Numbered from the stretch's first letter, positions 32,807 through 44,318 are shown. The stretch: 64,000 bases of DNA from Calonectria ilicicola (GCA_020809705.1 CP085827.1:7130001-7194000), one strand, 5' to 3'. The notes: generated from the letters alone by a model not told the origin. Program-made: numbers and translations.

Positions 32807-34861
32807 ATGGGTATGACTCCAGAGGTGATTGATCTTATATCCTCCAGTCCGCCCGATTGCGGGCGGCCTGCTCGTTCTGGGGACGGCCATGCCCAACCAT
32901 CGGTAGCTCGACGACCTAATCACCTCCCCAACGACTTTCTTTTCCTTTCAGACGACTTTGATTCTTCAATCGACATTGATGAACCCATCTTTGTAGATGC
33001 CACTGGCAACAAAAGGAAGCTACCTCCCCTGCAGGAAGCTAGTCGACCTCCCAAGCGAGCATCCCCAGTACCAGCCTTACCTTTATTGAGAACCAGCGGA
33101 AATCCCCGAGCACAGATATCAGACCCTATCGACATTACCAGTTCTCCAGTCCCAGATGAAATAATTGCTCAAACAGAACCCAGAAACAGGACTGCTGGGA
33201 TTTTGAAACCTCGACTTTTGCCCCAGCCCTTGGATTCAGATCCATTTGGTAGCTCTCCTCAGCCACAGCCTTTGCTACCCAGCACCGCGGGAACTGTATC
33301 ACCAGATCCATTTGCTAGCTCCCCAAGGCCGCAAAATGATGCTGCTTCCAAACCAGAATCTTCGTATCTGTTTGCCACCCCCTCCCAGGAAATCAACTCA
33401 GCCTTAGACCAAAACCCAGTAGGGTATATATCGTCTGACCCTTTTGCTAGTTCTCCAACAATCACCAATTTGAAGAATTCAAGGCCAATATACCTAGGGG
33501 AAGCGACGGGGATAAACAGACAAACCCGACGAAATGTTGATTGGGACCCAATTTCTAGCTCAGCCCCAGAAGCTCGAAGATCTGAATCTCATGCACACCA
33601 GAAGCCAGACGTTATTGACATTGAGGATTCTGATCTAGACGTGTCTGAGGAAGAGTTCCCAGATATATCCAATTTCGATATTGACAAATGCCGCCAATCG
33701 CAATTGATGCGCTCTCAGAGCGAGCTACTCTCTTCCAAATCACGCAAGACAAATGCCTCAAAGACAACAGAACAGCGACAAAATGAACGAAATGCCAAGG
33801 CGACAGCCAAAGAACTGGACAGGGAGAAAAAACGGCGAGAGAAGCAGGAAGCTAAGGCAGCCAAGGCACGCGAAAAAGAACGTACAGCGGCTCTGGCTGA
33901 AGTTAATAAACTACGAACAGATAAGAAAGTCTCCACGCCAGAGATGCTGGTTGACAAGCCCTCATCCTTGGATCCGACTACAGCAACCCAACTCCAAGCA
34001 CTGTTGGAGGGTTTGGATGTTGAGTTTACAACATGGGAAAGCCCTGTCGACAATGTGGTCAAGTGGCGCAGAAAAGTGAGAAGCCAGTACAACGAGGACC
34101 TTGGCCTCTGGGAGCCCATCCCGTTGCGCATTGAAGACGAGAAGCATGCGCTTGTTGTTTTGCCTGCTGATGAATTTGTGAGGCTGGCTCGAGAGAATCG
34201 GCTGGATGACCATGTGGATAAAATGAAACAGCATTTTGCCAACCACGACATAATTTATCTGCTGGAGGGCGTGACACCATGGATGAGAAAAAACCGCAAC
34301 CTTCGGAACCGTCAATTTGCATCGCTTGTCCGATCGCAGGATCAAACTTCGCAGCCAGCCCGCCGTAGACCTAACACCAGTCAGGAATACATACCCGAGG
34401 AGATGATTGAAGATGCGCTTCTTGAGCTGCAGGTTATGCATGGCGTGCTTATCCATCATACAACGATACCCTTGGAGACAGCGCAATGGATCGCCGTATT
34501 CACCCAGCACGTGTCAACCGTTCCATATAGAAGGCAGAGGGACCAGGCCACGATTGGAGCCGGTTTCTGTATGGAAAGTGGACAAGTCAAGACGGGCGAG
34601 GATGCCAAGGACACTTATGTCCGCATGTTGCAAGAGATTGTACGGGTCACGGCACCAATTGCGTATGGAATTGCGGCTGAATTCACAAACGTATGTGGTC
34701 TGGTTCGTGCGCTTGAAGCCGATGGACCCAATATATTAGAAGGCGTGAGGAAGAGTGCGAACAAGGACGGCGCATTTTCAGATCGGACAGTTGGCCAAGC
34801 AGTGAGCCGGCGGATGCACAAGGTTTTTACGGGGCGTGATAAAGGAAGCACGGATGTGTGA
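32807..34861 (+). CDS. eme1: Crossover junction endonuclease subunit Eme1
   Basis: About 684 residues in one exon. The ATG at 32807 is used, with a second in-frame ATG at 32813. The N-terminal half is disordered and acidic, starting TPEVIDLISSSPP and carrying repeated DPFxSSP motifs (about residues 140-230) and a DIEDSDLD SIM-like stretch. A Lys/Arg-rich coiled coil follows (about 320-380). The ERCC4-type nuclease-like domain starts near VEFTTWESPVDNVVKWRRKV and includes the IIYLLEGV segment. Its C-terminal helical region ends near EGVRKSANKDGAFSDR. Eme1 is the non-catalytic partner of Mus81, cutting branched DNA at stalled forks and joint molecules in the nucleus. The protein is slightly long for the family because of its N-terminal tail. 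Confidence 0.85.
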   Translation: MGMTPEVIDLISSSPPDCGRPARSGDGHAQPSVARRPNHLPNDFLFLSDDFDSSIDIDEPIFVDATGNKRKLPPLQEASRPPKRASPVPALPLLRTSGNPRAQISDPIDITSSPVPDEIIAQTEPRNRTAGILKPRLLPQPLDSDPFGSSPQPQPLLPSTAGTVSPDPFASSPRPQNDAASKPESSYLFATPSQEINSALDQNPVGYISSDPFASSPTITNLKNSRPIYLGEATGINRQTRRNVDWDPISSSAPEARRSESHAHQKPDVIDIEDSDLDVSEEEFPDISNFDIDKCRQSQLMRSQSELLSSKSRKTNASKTTEQRQNERNAKATAKELDREKKRREKQEAKAAKAREKERTAALAEVNKLRTDKKVSTPEMLVDKPSSLDPTTATQLQALLEGLDVEFTTWESPVDNVVKWRRKVRSQYNEDLGLWEPIPLRIEDEKHALVVLPADEFVRLARENRLDDHVDKMKQHFANHDIIYLLEGVTPWMRKNRNLRNRQFASLVRSQDQTSQPARRRPNTSQEYIPEEMIEDALLELQVMHGVLIHHTTIPLETAQWIAVFTQHVSTVPYRRQRDQATIGAGFCMESGQVKTGEDAKDTYVRMLQEIVRVTAPIAYGIAAEFTNVCGLVRALEADGPNILEGVRKSANKDGAFSDRTVGQAVSRRMHKVFTGRDKGSTDV

Positions 34862-35192
34862 AGCATGAGTAGTGATACATTCAATTATTAATTATTATGC
34901 TAAAGATCGACCACTACAGGGACAGTATCTTGTGATCATCCTGTCTTATTTTTATTAGCTTGTTTTCTCACAAGGACGCTCAAGGCATGAAAGACAAATA
35001 GAAGAAGGAGAACAGAAAAGAAAAGAGAACGAAGCTGTCAGACAGCGGTTGGACAAAGTTGTTTCCACATCGTACTTTCGGTACAGGTCTGTGAATGTTT
35101 GCTTTTTCATCATGTGCTTCGCGGCGAAGGAAATAAGAGACAATGAGAGAAGAAAAAAAAAGAATTAAGAGCACCCCAGCCAAGACTCACCA
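34862..35192. other. Convergent 3' intergenic region
   Basis: Lies between EME1 (plus) and the histidine phosphatase (minus). A-rich near 35.0 and 35.15 kb; no gene or element seen. Confidence 0.5.
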
Positions 35193-35966
35193 TTAGTTAT
35201 CATCATGTTTTCGTTTTCGCACTGTACGCTTCAAGAATGAGTCAATCGTTTTCTGTCTCTCATCAAACTTAGCGCTTCCAATACCACCGCGAGTTTTTTT
35301 GAGGCCCTTGACATGATCCATGCCGTTGATGGTCTCAATGGAGAGCTTCATGGGCAGTTGTAGTTGGCCAGGTTTCTGGGTTGCAAGAGCAGAAATCACT
35401 CCCTCCAAAACCCCTGTATTGGCCCACCAGAGACGAGTGAGAGCTGCGACGTCCGGAAACATATCAGTCCTTGCAGAGGGTGCAATTGCAATGGACGAAA
35501 TCCGGCTTGACAGCGCCTTGAAGAGGACACTCAAGGTGATGCCATGGGAAACGACGCAGACTGCGCCACCTTCAACAGACATCACGGGAATGAGATGGTG
35601 GTCAAGAAAAGAATCAACCCTCATCCTCATTGCTTCATGTGTCTCTGCACCCTCATGATCCACTACACCAAGCTTGGTCCCTTCGCCAGTGCCAAAATCT
35701 TTCTCTCTTAGCTCAGCCGCCTGCACAACAACCAGATCTGTTTTGTGAGCGCGTTCCTGCGCATCGCGAACAGCTTCAGCAGTGTGTACAGCACGCTTGA
35801 GGTTGGATGAGAAGAGGTGTTTGATAGTGACACGGTCGGCGAGATGGGAAGCAAGGCGGCGAGCCTGAAGGGCTCCATGGGCTGTCAGCGGCGAATCGCG
35901 CGACCCAGCGTACAGACCGGCGACATTGTCCACTGTTTCGCCATGGCGGATGAGAAAGAGATGCAT
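35193..35966 (-). CDS. Histidine phosphatase (phosphoglycerate-mutase family)
   Basis: 257 residues from the ATG at 35966. The phosphohistidine motif LIRHGET is at residues 4-10, YAGSRDSPLT follows near residue 20, SSNLKRAVHTAEA is near 50-62, and the second catalytic histidine is in VVSHGITLSVL (about 135-145). The family removes phosphate from small metabolites or proteins; the substrate here is unknown, and the sequence lacks features of a true glycolytic mutase. The C-terminal tail is basic (KKTRGG, then RTVRKRKHDDN), suggesting nuclear import. It contains QKTIDSFLK, which resembles a PCNA-interacting (PIP) box except for Leu at the last aromatic position. It is convergent with EME1. Confidence 0.8.
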   Translation of the reverse strand: MHLFLIRHGETVDNVAGLYAGSRDSPLTAHGALQARRLASHLADRVTIKHLFSSNLKRAVHTAEAVRDAQERAHKTDLVVVQAAELREKDFGTGEGTKLGVVDHEGAETHEAMRMRVDSFLDHHLIPVMSVEGGAVCVVSHGITLSVLFKALSSRISSIAIAPSARTDMFPDVAALTRLWWANTGVLEGVISALATQKPGQLQLPMKLSIETINGMDHVKGLKKTRGGIGSAKFDERQKTIDSFLKRTVRKRKHDDN

Positions 35967-36266
35967 TGTCACAGGCAATGCCTGTCTTGGTCAGCGAGAG
36001 AGCTGAATGATCCCGACATTGTTTTGATGTTGGGACGGAAAAATTCTTCGTCTGGACGAGAAAAACCAAAATTTATGGATGGATGGGTGACGCTGATTAA
36101 GACTCGATAAACAAATACCGCATTAATGCATAAATTTCATAGCAATATCCTTATAACCATACAGAGAATCGGAGACTAGTGAGGTTTACAACTTCGCAGC
36201 TTCGAATGGAGATGTTTTAGAAGGGGAAAAAAAGTAGATATTGGATTAAAATTGACAGCATGAAAC

Positions 36267-39200
36267 CTACTTCTTCTTTTGCTTGTCCTTCCCTGTCAAT
36301 GCGCCAATTACACTACCCAAGCCCAGACTATCGAGGATTCTGTCCACACCCAGTCCGCCCAGAAGGCTATCAACGAGGCCACCTAGACCAAGTCCACTTA
36401 GCTAGAAATGAGAGTTGTCAGTAAATAAGTTTTTTCCTCCCTTGAAATGGGGGTTTGTTGAAACATACCAATCTCCCGACTAGACCGAGTATGCCGTTCA
36501 GTAACAAGCCGACCGCAGCCAAAATTTGGAAGAGTGGTTCGGCCAATAGACCCCACAAGGGATTGAGCTCTTCCTTGGCGTGAGGCATGTCCTCAATCTT
36601 GCGCTTCGCATTCTCGATGCACTGTGTGACGGTGCCCGCGAGCTGAACATGTTAGCTGGTTGTTTTTTCTCCCGCAGATTACCACCTTCAGATATACTCA
36701 CCTCCTTCAAAACCTCAGCGAGATGGAATTCTTCTGGGGTGCCCTCCCGGGTAGCTGAGCGATGCTTTGCATTTCGTTGGATTCTACCGTCAGGATCGAG
36801 ACCACGGATAACGCCGTTAGTCTCGGTCAGAATTTTGCCGCCCTCTTCGATGAGTGGCCTGACTTGCTTGACAAGTTCCTCCTCGTCTAATTCCTCCTTG
36901 GGGGTGCGCTCGGCGCGGTCGATTTTGTCGGTAATCAGCTTGCAGATGGGCCGGATCTTGTCCAAGGCCTGCTCTACGCAATAAGCGAGCTGACCTGCAA
37001 GCTTGCGATCCTTCTCAGCCTGCTCGCGCTTTTCTTTCTCCTCCGCAGTCTCGGTCTCAGGCTCAGGCTCGGGCTCGGGCTCGGGCTCAGGAGGAATGTC
37101 TTCGAGACGGGTGACGTGACCAATCGTCTGACCCTTTTGGTTTACAACGTCGCCATCCTCGTCCACCTCTTTTCCAGAACAGATGAGGATGTCTCCGCTC
37201 GTGAGCCTGCCGATGATATTTCCGTCTTCGTCTACAACATTTCCTTCGCGGTTGACACGACGACCCGCAAGGAAATCTTTCTTCTTTTCCACCTCTGGCT
37301 CCTCCCAGCGTTCTGCCTTGCCGATAACGTTGCCGTTGCGATCTAGGATATCACCATCCTCATCCACGGCACGACCGTAGAGAAATTTGGCATCTCCAGA
37401 TATCAGACGACCAACGACGTCTCCAGAGGCCGTGACGACTGTGCCATCTTTGGCGACAGTGCACCCAACCAAGTCGGCGAATGGCCCGTCCTTTACGCCT
37501 TCGCGCTGGCCCTCAGGGACTAGTTCTGCTCGACCGATAACCTCGCCAGACTCGCTTCGGATGTTCCCATCCTTGTCACACATGCGGCCGATAACTGACC
37601 CAATATGGCCTTCAATGACACGACCGTAGATGACTCCGTTAGAGTCCACCACATTTCCAGCCTTGTTGACACGCTTGCCGGACAGGATTGAATTGTCGAT
37701 TTCAGGCTCAGGCTCTTCTTCGGGCTCCCAGCGCTCCGCCATGCCGATAACGTTGCCATTGCGATCAAGAATGTCGCCATCTTCATCTACGGCACGACCA
37801 AACAAAACCTTGGCATCTCCAGAAACGAGGCGGCCAACAATGTCTCCAGAAGCTGTAACGATTGTACCGTCTCTGGCTACAGTGCAACCTTCGAGTTCGG
37901 CAAACGGACCATCCTTAGCGCCTTCACGCTGGCTCTCTGGAACTAGCTCTGCTCGGCCAAGAATCTCTCCGGATTCACTTAGGATATTTCCGTTTTTATC
38001 GCACATGCGGCCGATGACCGAGCCAATGTGGCCTTCGATGACGCGACCGTAGATGACTCCATTCGAATCAACCACGTTGCCGGCCTTGTTCACGCGTTTA
38101 CCGGCTAGAATTGAATAGTCGATTTCGGGTTCAGGTTCCACTTCTTCAGGCTCCCAGCGCTCGGCTGTACCAATGACATTGCCATTGCGGTCGATTATAT
38201 CGCCATCTTCATCAACAGGACGACCAAAAAGAAGCTTGGCATCCCCAGACACAAGACGACCAACCAAATCTCCAGAAGAGGTGACTATCGTGCCATCCCT
38301 CGCCACTGTACAGCCTTCAAGCTCGGCAAATGGGCCATCCTTGACCTTTTCACGTTGATTTTCGGGGATCAGCTCCGCCCGGCCGAGGACATCGCCGGAC
38401 TCGCTCAGGATATTTCCATTCTTATCACACATACGCCCAACAAGTGAGCCAATGTGGCCTTCAATAACGCGGCCAAAGACATCCCCATTATCGTCAACGA
38501 CGTTGCCGGACTTGTTGACACGTTTACCAGCGAGGATCGAATAGTCAATTTCCGGTTCTGGCTCTTGTTCTGGTTCATCCCATGCCTCTGCTTTGCCGAT
38601 AACATTACCTCGGCGATCTAAAATGTCGCCATCTTCATCAACTTTGCTGCCTTTGAGTCGCTTGGGATCTCCCTCAATGACTTGGCCGACTTGCTTGCCT
38701 TCAAACATGACGCGGCCATCCGCTTCCACAATAGCACCAGGGAAGTTTTCGAATGGAGCAAACTCTTTCAGGTCCTCGCGTTCGGAGTCTGGAAGAGGTT
38801 CTGCTTTGCCGATGATTTTGCCTGCCTCGTTCCAAATATTCCCCTTTTCATCTGTAAGTTTACCAACAAGCCCCTTCAGATCACCTTCAACAACCTGCCC
38901 GATCATTTGTCCTTTGTCGTTGACCAGTTTACCACCCTTATTGACCCTGCAGCCTTGGAGCGCAGCATAGTCGATTTTTTCACTCTCCCCTAGGCCCTCA
39001 GATTTGGGAACATCTGTCGCGGAAATGTCTGTACCCAGAGCCTCAGACTTGGCCACCTCAGTCCCGAGAGCCCTATAACTAGCAACCTCTGTTATGGGAG
39101 CATCACCAGGTGGGATCTCGCTTGGTGGAGGATGGGATGGGGGTACTTGAGATGAAGGAACTTGGGATGCAGGAGCTTGAGATTCTGGAGATTCTGAAGG

Positions 39201-40378
39201 GACTTTCTGAGATGGAGGTGCCTGAGATGGAGGCGCCTTCGGCTCTGGAGATTCCAAGAAGGGCATCTGAGACCCTGGAGCCTTAGACTCTGGGATTTCA
39301 GATTCTAGGGCCTTGGAAACCCTAGATTTGGATGCCACAGACTCTCGAGCTTCCGTTTCGTGGCCATCAGTCTTTGGGACCTCGGACTGGACAGAATCTT
39401 GAAGTTCGGACTTTGCAGACACGAAACCCGACCCCTCTGCTGCCTCAGAGTCAGGTATTTCAGACTTAGGAGCCTGAGTGAGATCACCTGATTCATGAAC
39501 TTGGTGCTCGACGGGTGATTCGACCGTTGACTTGGCTTTAGAATCGGCTTCGGTGTCCAATTCAGACTCGGCATCGGGTTGGGAAAATTTTGGGCTGGAA
39601 ATAGACTGTTGTGGAGGAAATCGCGTAGCTTCGGTTGGCTCTGTAGGCGGAGTATCTTTCTGCTCGTCTTTGGATGTGTCATCGTCGATTTTGGAAATGC
39701 TGTCATCAGGCTTGATTTCTTGGCCCATTTCTTTTTCGTGCTCTGGAGGGAACTCCTGGAATTCATCATTGTCGTCCAACCCAGTTTCTTCACCTGTAGT
39801 CGATTGGTAGTTGTCTTGCAGTTTTATTTCAGGTGCGTCTTCTTCCTGCCCTTGAGGTTGCTTCTCGGTCGTTTGGCTTAGAGACCTTTCTGCGTCACTT
39901 GCTCCAGACTTGCTTCCAAGACCTAGCCGGCTGGTAACAGGCCTGAAAGTCCCGTCAACAGTGTTGTACACTGACCTAAGTCCCGATAAACCAAACCCGC
40001 TAGACTTCTTTTGTTTTTCTGGTGTTGCAGTTGTATATTCGCTCTGGTCATCTTCTGGAACAACCTTGCCGACGACCTCACCAGTCGAGCTGACAACATC
40101 CCATGCAGTTGTAACAGTGTTTCCTGCAAGGTCTCTTGGGTTTTGGGACTCTGCAAGCTTGCCAATTCTCTTACCAGCTTCGTCCACTACGATTCCAGTT
40201 TCACTCACCACCCCAGCAACACTTCGAGGAACAGACTGGGCATCGACTGATTGCACATTAATAGTTAGTCTACTACAGCAAGGGTTGTATACTCACCGGG
40301 GTTGTTTTCTTCTTCCGCAGGAGTATCTCTTGGAGTGTCTTTACTCCAACCCCCCGGGATCGACAGCGGGTTTTGCAT
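36267..40378 (-). CDS. DUF3659 tandem-repeat protein, 1311 aa
   Basis: Four exons: 40378-40297, 40246-36702, 36642-36469 and 36401-36267 (introns 50, 59 and 67 bp). After an acidic, Ser/Glu/Pro-rich region (about residues 80-440, with short S-E-x-P and PSQ repeats) come about ten DUF3659-type units with the core G(K/R)xVxxxGNxxDxxGxxxGR. They are arranged as long composite repeats; three of about 141 residues are nearly identical. A Glu-Pro run and a helical domain (about residues 1080-1240) follow. The C-terminus is Gly/Leu-rich and hydrophobic (GLLLNGILGLVG, GLGLGGLVDSLLGGLG) and ends in KQKKK, suggesting membrane contact or self-assembly. The family is restricted to fungi, and its function is not established. 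The hydrophilic repeats have been likened to LEA-type stress proteins, but nothing here proves that. Confidence 0.82.
37280..38552 (-). repeat. Three tandem coding repeats of about 425 bp
   Basis: Units start with IDYSILAGKR-type sequence at about 38552, 38126 and 37703 and run through RGNVIG or RNGNVIG and a Trp-Glu-Pro linker. Protein identity between units is very high, with synonymous changes between them, so the array probably expanded and homogenised recently by unequal exchange. Confidence 0.75.
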
Positions 40379-40973
40379 GTTGGATAATCGAAACTTGAGG
40401 AATCAAACACTATCGATGGAATATTTGAGCTTGAGCCTTAGAAGTGCTGTTGATCAATAGAAAATAAACAAGACTTTGCTTGCGCTCATTGACTGTCAAA
40501 TACACTTGCTACTTTATAGCAAAGAATTCAGATTGAAAGAGACGTCAAAATCAAGTTTCTTGTATTCCATGTATTTGGGCAATCTAAGCGTCAGAGTTAA
40601 CGCAGTGGCGGCCTCGATGTTGTCTATGTTTCTGTTGTACATACATCATGCACGTCATGACGAAAATCCCATGGCTGGGAGGTGTGGCGACTACGAAATG
40701 ACGTAAAGCATTATGTCCTGAGACTAAGACTGCATCATGGGGAATTTTGGAGATCTTGAGTGATTGGTCTCGGACGTGGTGTGAAGACTACGAGTTCAGC
40801 TGCATAAAACCGGCTTCCCTTGAATGATCCATGCCGGATGACGATCAGGGCGTTGAGGGTGTGAACGATCGAGATTCTGACGACATTTGTGCGATTCACG
40901 CGACACTTTCCCCCTCGGAGCAAAAAAATCCAAAAGAAAAGAAAGGACTAACAAACAGTCTCAAAACTTGCTT
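40379..40973. other. Intergenic, no gene seen
   Basis: Separates two minus-strand DUF3659 genes and probably holds the promoter of the larger one and the 3' UTR of the smaller. No clear element. Confidence 0.5.
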
Positions 40974-41624
40974 TCATATTCTATTACCGCGGTCTCTATT
41001 GAAGACAGTGGGTATCTTGATAACTAGTTGAATGCCGTCAAAAGTCGACTTGACATCCAAGTATATCTCATCTGGTCGTGGAGCGGCTGCAAGCTTTGGA
41101 ACATCTTGGCCTTTATCTGCCTGCCTGCCTCCATCTTTGTTGTTCATAGACCCCTTGACAGGACTGTTTAGCTTTCCAACCACGCTACCTTGTCCATCGT
41201 AGATATTCCCCTCATCATCCACCTGAAGCCCTCCACCTAGAGGCTTTAAGTTTGGTTTACAGTAGTTTTCGGATACATGACCAACTACTTGGCTGTCAAG
41301 GTCCAAGATCTCTCCCGACGCAGTGACTGGCCTCCCTATCATAGATGGGAGATCACCATCTACGCGACCAAGGACGATCCCGTCCCAGCCGAGGATGTTG
41401 CCAAACTCGTCGACATATTTTCCTTCGAGGCCGATCGCGAGTTCTGCTGGCGATGACCCGGAAATGGGAGTTATTTTTGGAATTTGAATGTCGGGTTGCG
41501 ACTGAGGTTGCGGTGGTTCTAAGCCATCTGGAGAGTCGCTGCGTGCACCTTGTACTGGGACATTGACTTGGTAGGTGGTATGTGTGGGAGAGGAAGCGCC
41601 CGAGGCATGCAAATTTGTAGGCAT
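40974..41624 (-). CDS. Small DUF3659-type protein, 216 aa
   Basis: ATG at 41624; the longer upstream frame has no ATG. A Ser/Pro-rich N-terminus (about 60 residues) is followed by DUF3659-like units: YVDEFGNILGWDGIVLG, GRPVTASGEILDLDSQVVGHV and VDDEGNIYDGQGSVVGKL. A linker leads to a C-terminal motif, PDEIYLDVKSTFDGIQLVIK, of alternating hydrophobic residues, likely beta structure. No signal peptide or membrane helix. It lies 596 bp downstream of nothing else and immediately upstream (same strand) of the large DUF3659 gene, which suggests a shared pathway. Function unknown. Confidence 0.72.
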   Translation of the reverse strand: MPTNLHASGASSPTHTTYQVNVPVQGARSDSPDGLEPPQPQSQPDIQIPKITPISGSSPAELAIGLEGKYVDEFGNILGWDGIVLGRVDGDLPSMIGRPVTASGEILDLDSQVVGHVSENYCKPNLKPLGGGLQVDDEGNIYDGQGSVVGKLNSPVKGSMNNKDGGRQADKGQDVPKLAAAPRPDEIYLDVKSTFDGIQLVIKIPTVFNRDRGNRI

Positions 41625-42202
41625 TGTGGTATGGCCTATACTTGAATGTTCGATTACGGAAGGATGCACGAGGCAGATTGCACTGGGTGCCTACTTAATG
41701 TTGGATTCTGACAAGGAATTTTCATGATTTGCGGGGATATGACGACAATGATTGTAATCGCTGGTGAAATCGATGGCTTGCAGGTTTTGGACGAGCGACC
41801 CCTGTCAATCTGGACTTTGGCCCACCCAAGCAAAGCAAGATTCAGACACCAATTCAAGGTGAAGGGGTAGAGGTGAAACGTCAAGCACTAAGCCACTAAC
41901 TAGATCTGGAGGTCGCTTCGCGGCCGCACACACACAGATGGAATTTTGGACCGACACGCTTTTAGTGACGGGGACTAATGAGCACCACGGACGGCGTCAC
42001 TTGGCTTGCGCGGCTGACATGTGGGAAGCGAAGTGGGTGGAGACATCCTGGTCGATTCTGCAAGCTGACGTGGGACAAACGTTCACAACGGTCGCGAACA
42101 AGAAAGCGTGCGTGGTTGCACTACGGTGTATTGAAGTAACTTCTTGACGGAAATCCCAGCCCAAACGCCCAAGCCCGACATTGCCATGTGCACAGGAAAC
42201 CG
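41625..42202. other. Intergenic, no gene seen
   Basis: Promoter-sized gap between two minus-strand genes, with a short CA run near 41.93 kb. Confidence 0.5.
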
Positions 42203-42668
42203 TTAATTCCTGGAGGAAGAAGAACGCAATTAGTTGCAAGTTTATCCGGTACTGGAGATTGAGAGCCGAGTAAGATACAGAGGCCAGAGAGGGAATTGTG
42301 TGGGGGGCAATCTTGACGTACAGTAGCGCTAGTTCCAGATCACCGTGGATCCGTGCCTTGAGCTGGATTTCAACGTCTAGGTTGAGATCCAGTCGCAGTC
42401 GCAAGGTGTCGCTTTTCCCGCCGCCTCCTTGTTGGTCCACAGCATTATTGGTGACTGAGCCCAGTGTGTTGGTGACACCACTGAGAGTGTTGCCAAGGCC
42501 GTCGCCGCCGAGTGGGAGCTGATCCAGAGGCCCAGCCTGCTTCCGTCGGCCGGCCTTGGTCGCCTTCTTCTTGCCTCCTCGACGCTGCACCTGCTTGGGC
42601 TGCTCTTCGCTTGAGGCGTCGGAATCTACCTCGTTGGAGGAGACGCGGTCTTTTTCCATAGTCGACAT
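42203..42668 (-). CDS. Short charged protein with conserved RLDLNL...LKARIHGDL C-terminus
   Basis: ATG at 42668, about 117 residues. A Ser/Glu-rich start is followed by a Lys/Arg stretch (RRGGKKKATKAGRRK), a Gly/Asn/Thr-rich linker and a highly ordered C-terminal segment: LRLRLDLNLDVEI then LKARIHGDLELALL. The first exon ends at 42322 in CT before a GTACGT donor. The acceptor at 42210 gives an end of LLN-stop; an alternative acceptor near 42258 gives LLTG-stop with a shorter intron. The gene at 43964 ends with the same motif and an intron at the same codon and phase, so they are paralogues. I know of no function; the alternating pattern suggests a beta hairpin or amphipathic membrane-surface strand. 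Confidence 0.65.
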
Positions 42669-42884
42669 TGTGGTCTGTGCGGCAATGAGTTTCTGGAAGA
42701 GTAGATGGGATATGTTTTTCTTTGACTTGTTCAATTTTGGGCACAGCCAAGCTAGGTCATATAAGTTCACCACAGTTCTGCATAACAGGATTTCAACTTG
42801 ATGAGGTCATGATCGAGATCCGTTTTGGCATCGTGGCCAGGGTTGTCACGCATATGCACCCTGGTCATCACTCCTTGCTGATCA

Positions 42885-43673
42885 CTAGTCTCTCACATAG
42901 TGGCTTTCCACGCCCATTTGCAGCCTGCGTCGCAACGCCACAGGCTTACATCGCTTAGGTCCTGCATCTTCCACCATGTCTCCCTCAGGGTCCCAGTAAA
43001 CAGCCCATTGCCCTGTCTCCTCGTCCTGGATTGCTACGAATGCGTCGTGCTCGCCTTCCAGCGTCAAGAAACGTTCATCCTCGCTCCAGCCCCACGGCCC
43101 GATGACGTGGTCGATGGTTTCTTTGCGGCTTCCATACTCGACCGCGTGTGTGTCCCGGTTCACATAGATCCAATTCAGCATTGGCGGGTCGTTGGAGATT
43201 GTGCTCACTAGCCCCAAATGCTGTTCTTCGCATGGGTACTTGAAGTAGTATCCGCAGAACCTGTGGCCCTTCACTGGCTGATCGGGCAGATCGAGAAGGA
43301 GCTGGGTAGTGTCAGCTTGAATTTTACCAAGAAACCCGTCTGGACTTGCCTTCTTGCCTACTAGCACTCCCGTGCCCATCTCTTGTAGCTTTTCGTTACA
43401 CCGTATTATGAATGTCAGGTGGAACTTTTCCTGTTCCTTGGACAGTGAAGCATTCTGCTTCTTCTGCGCGCTGATCGCCTCCCCAACCCCAATGACTGTG
43501 GGGATGGAGGTAATTGTGAGCAGACCGATAACCATGGTGACTATGATGAATGTCAAAATTGGGAGGTCGCTTTGGAGAATGACGTTGTCTTGAAATATGG
43601 GGTGCATCGGTTCATCTGTAGCCACACCACCTGCGTTGAAACATCCCTGCTCGCCTATGCAGAAAATAGCCAT
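42885..43673 (-). CDS. Conserved fungal single-pass membrane protein, 262 aa
   Basis: ATG at 43673, one exon. One strong hydrophobic helix at about residues 36-62 (LPILTFIIVTMVIGLLTITS). The remainder is a soluble domain with GYYFKYP, a WIYVNRDT stretch, GPWGWSEDERFLTLEGEHDAFVA and WAVYWDPEGD. The Trp/Asp-rich pattern looks like a compact beta-rich fold. No catalytic motif is recognisable. I believe this is a widespread but unnamed ascomycete family; that is recollection, not a search result. It is divergent from the gene at 43964, sharing a 290-bp promoter region. Confidence 0.68.
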   Translation of the reverse strand: MAIFCIGEQGCFNAGGVATDEPMHPIFQDNVILQSDLPILTFIIVTMVIGLLTITSIPTVIGVGEAISAQKKQNASLSKEQEKFHLTFIIRCNEKLQEMGTGVLVGKKASPDGFLGKIQADTTQLLLDLPDQPVKGHRFCGYYFKYPCEEQHLGLVSTISNDPPMLNWIYVNRDTHAVEYGSRKETIDHVIGPWGWSEDERFLTLEGEHDAFVAIQDEETGQWAVYWDPEGDMVEDAGPKRCKPVALRRRLQMGVESHYVRD

Positions 43674-43963
43674 AACGTCATGAGGACGGGCAAAATTCTC
43701 ACTGTATACGTCATAGAAGTTTTATGGAGGGATTAGGAACAACCGAATATTATTTCCGCAGAAACAGGTTATGGTAACGTCTGCGATGACGTTCATTGCG
43801 TCAGCGTTTACCGGTTCATCCTGTTTCTTGACGCTTCGTAGCATCACAAAAGACCGAAGTAATCGGCATGATCAGAAGACCTCACACTACACCAACAACT
43901 GTATTAACGGTCGAAATTGCATCAAAAACCATTCCAACGTAGTGCACAATAGAACCACCTCAA
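43674..43963. promoter_or_regulatory. Bidirectional promoter region
   Basis: 290 bp separate the start codons of the divergent genes at 43673 (minus) and 43964 (plus). TGACG-type motifs occur several times; no TATA box is obvious. Confidence 0.4.
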
Positions 43964-44318
43964 ATGTCTTCACCTCGGGTATGTCCTGACGTTCGAAAGT
44001 TATATTGATTGGCATTAACGATTACAGGCCACGACACCGCAAGGTGAAAGGACATCATCTCCTAAACAACAGAGATCCTCTCCTAAATCCCCTAAAGACA
44101 ACGAAGAACAAATGGAAACCCAGAACCAGCCTGAGTCTAAAAAGTTAGAATCCGAGAAACCTCACCGTGCGGAGGAAAGCGGTGATGAATTTGAGGATGC
44201 GGAAGGAGGTCAAGGTGAGCGAGGAGAGAACGACGAGGATGTCCTTGATGAAGATTATTTATCCGAGGAGGGTGACGATGATGATAAAGAAGAGGAAGAA
44301 GAGGAAGAAGAGGAAGAA

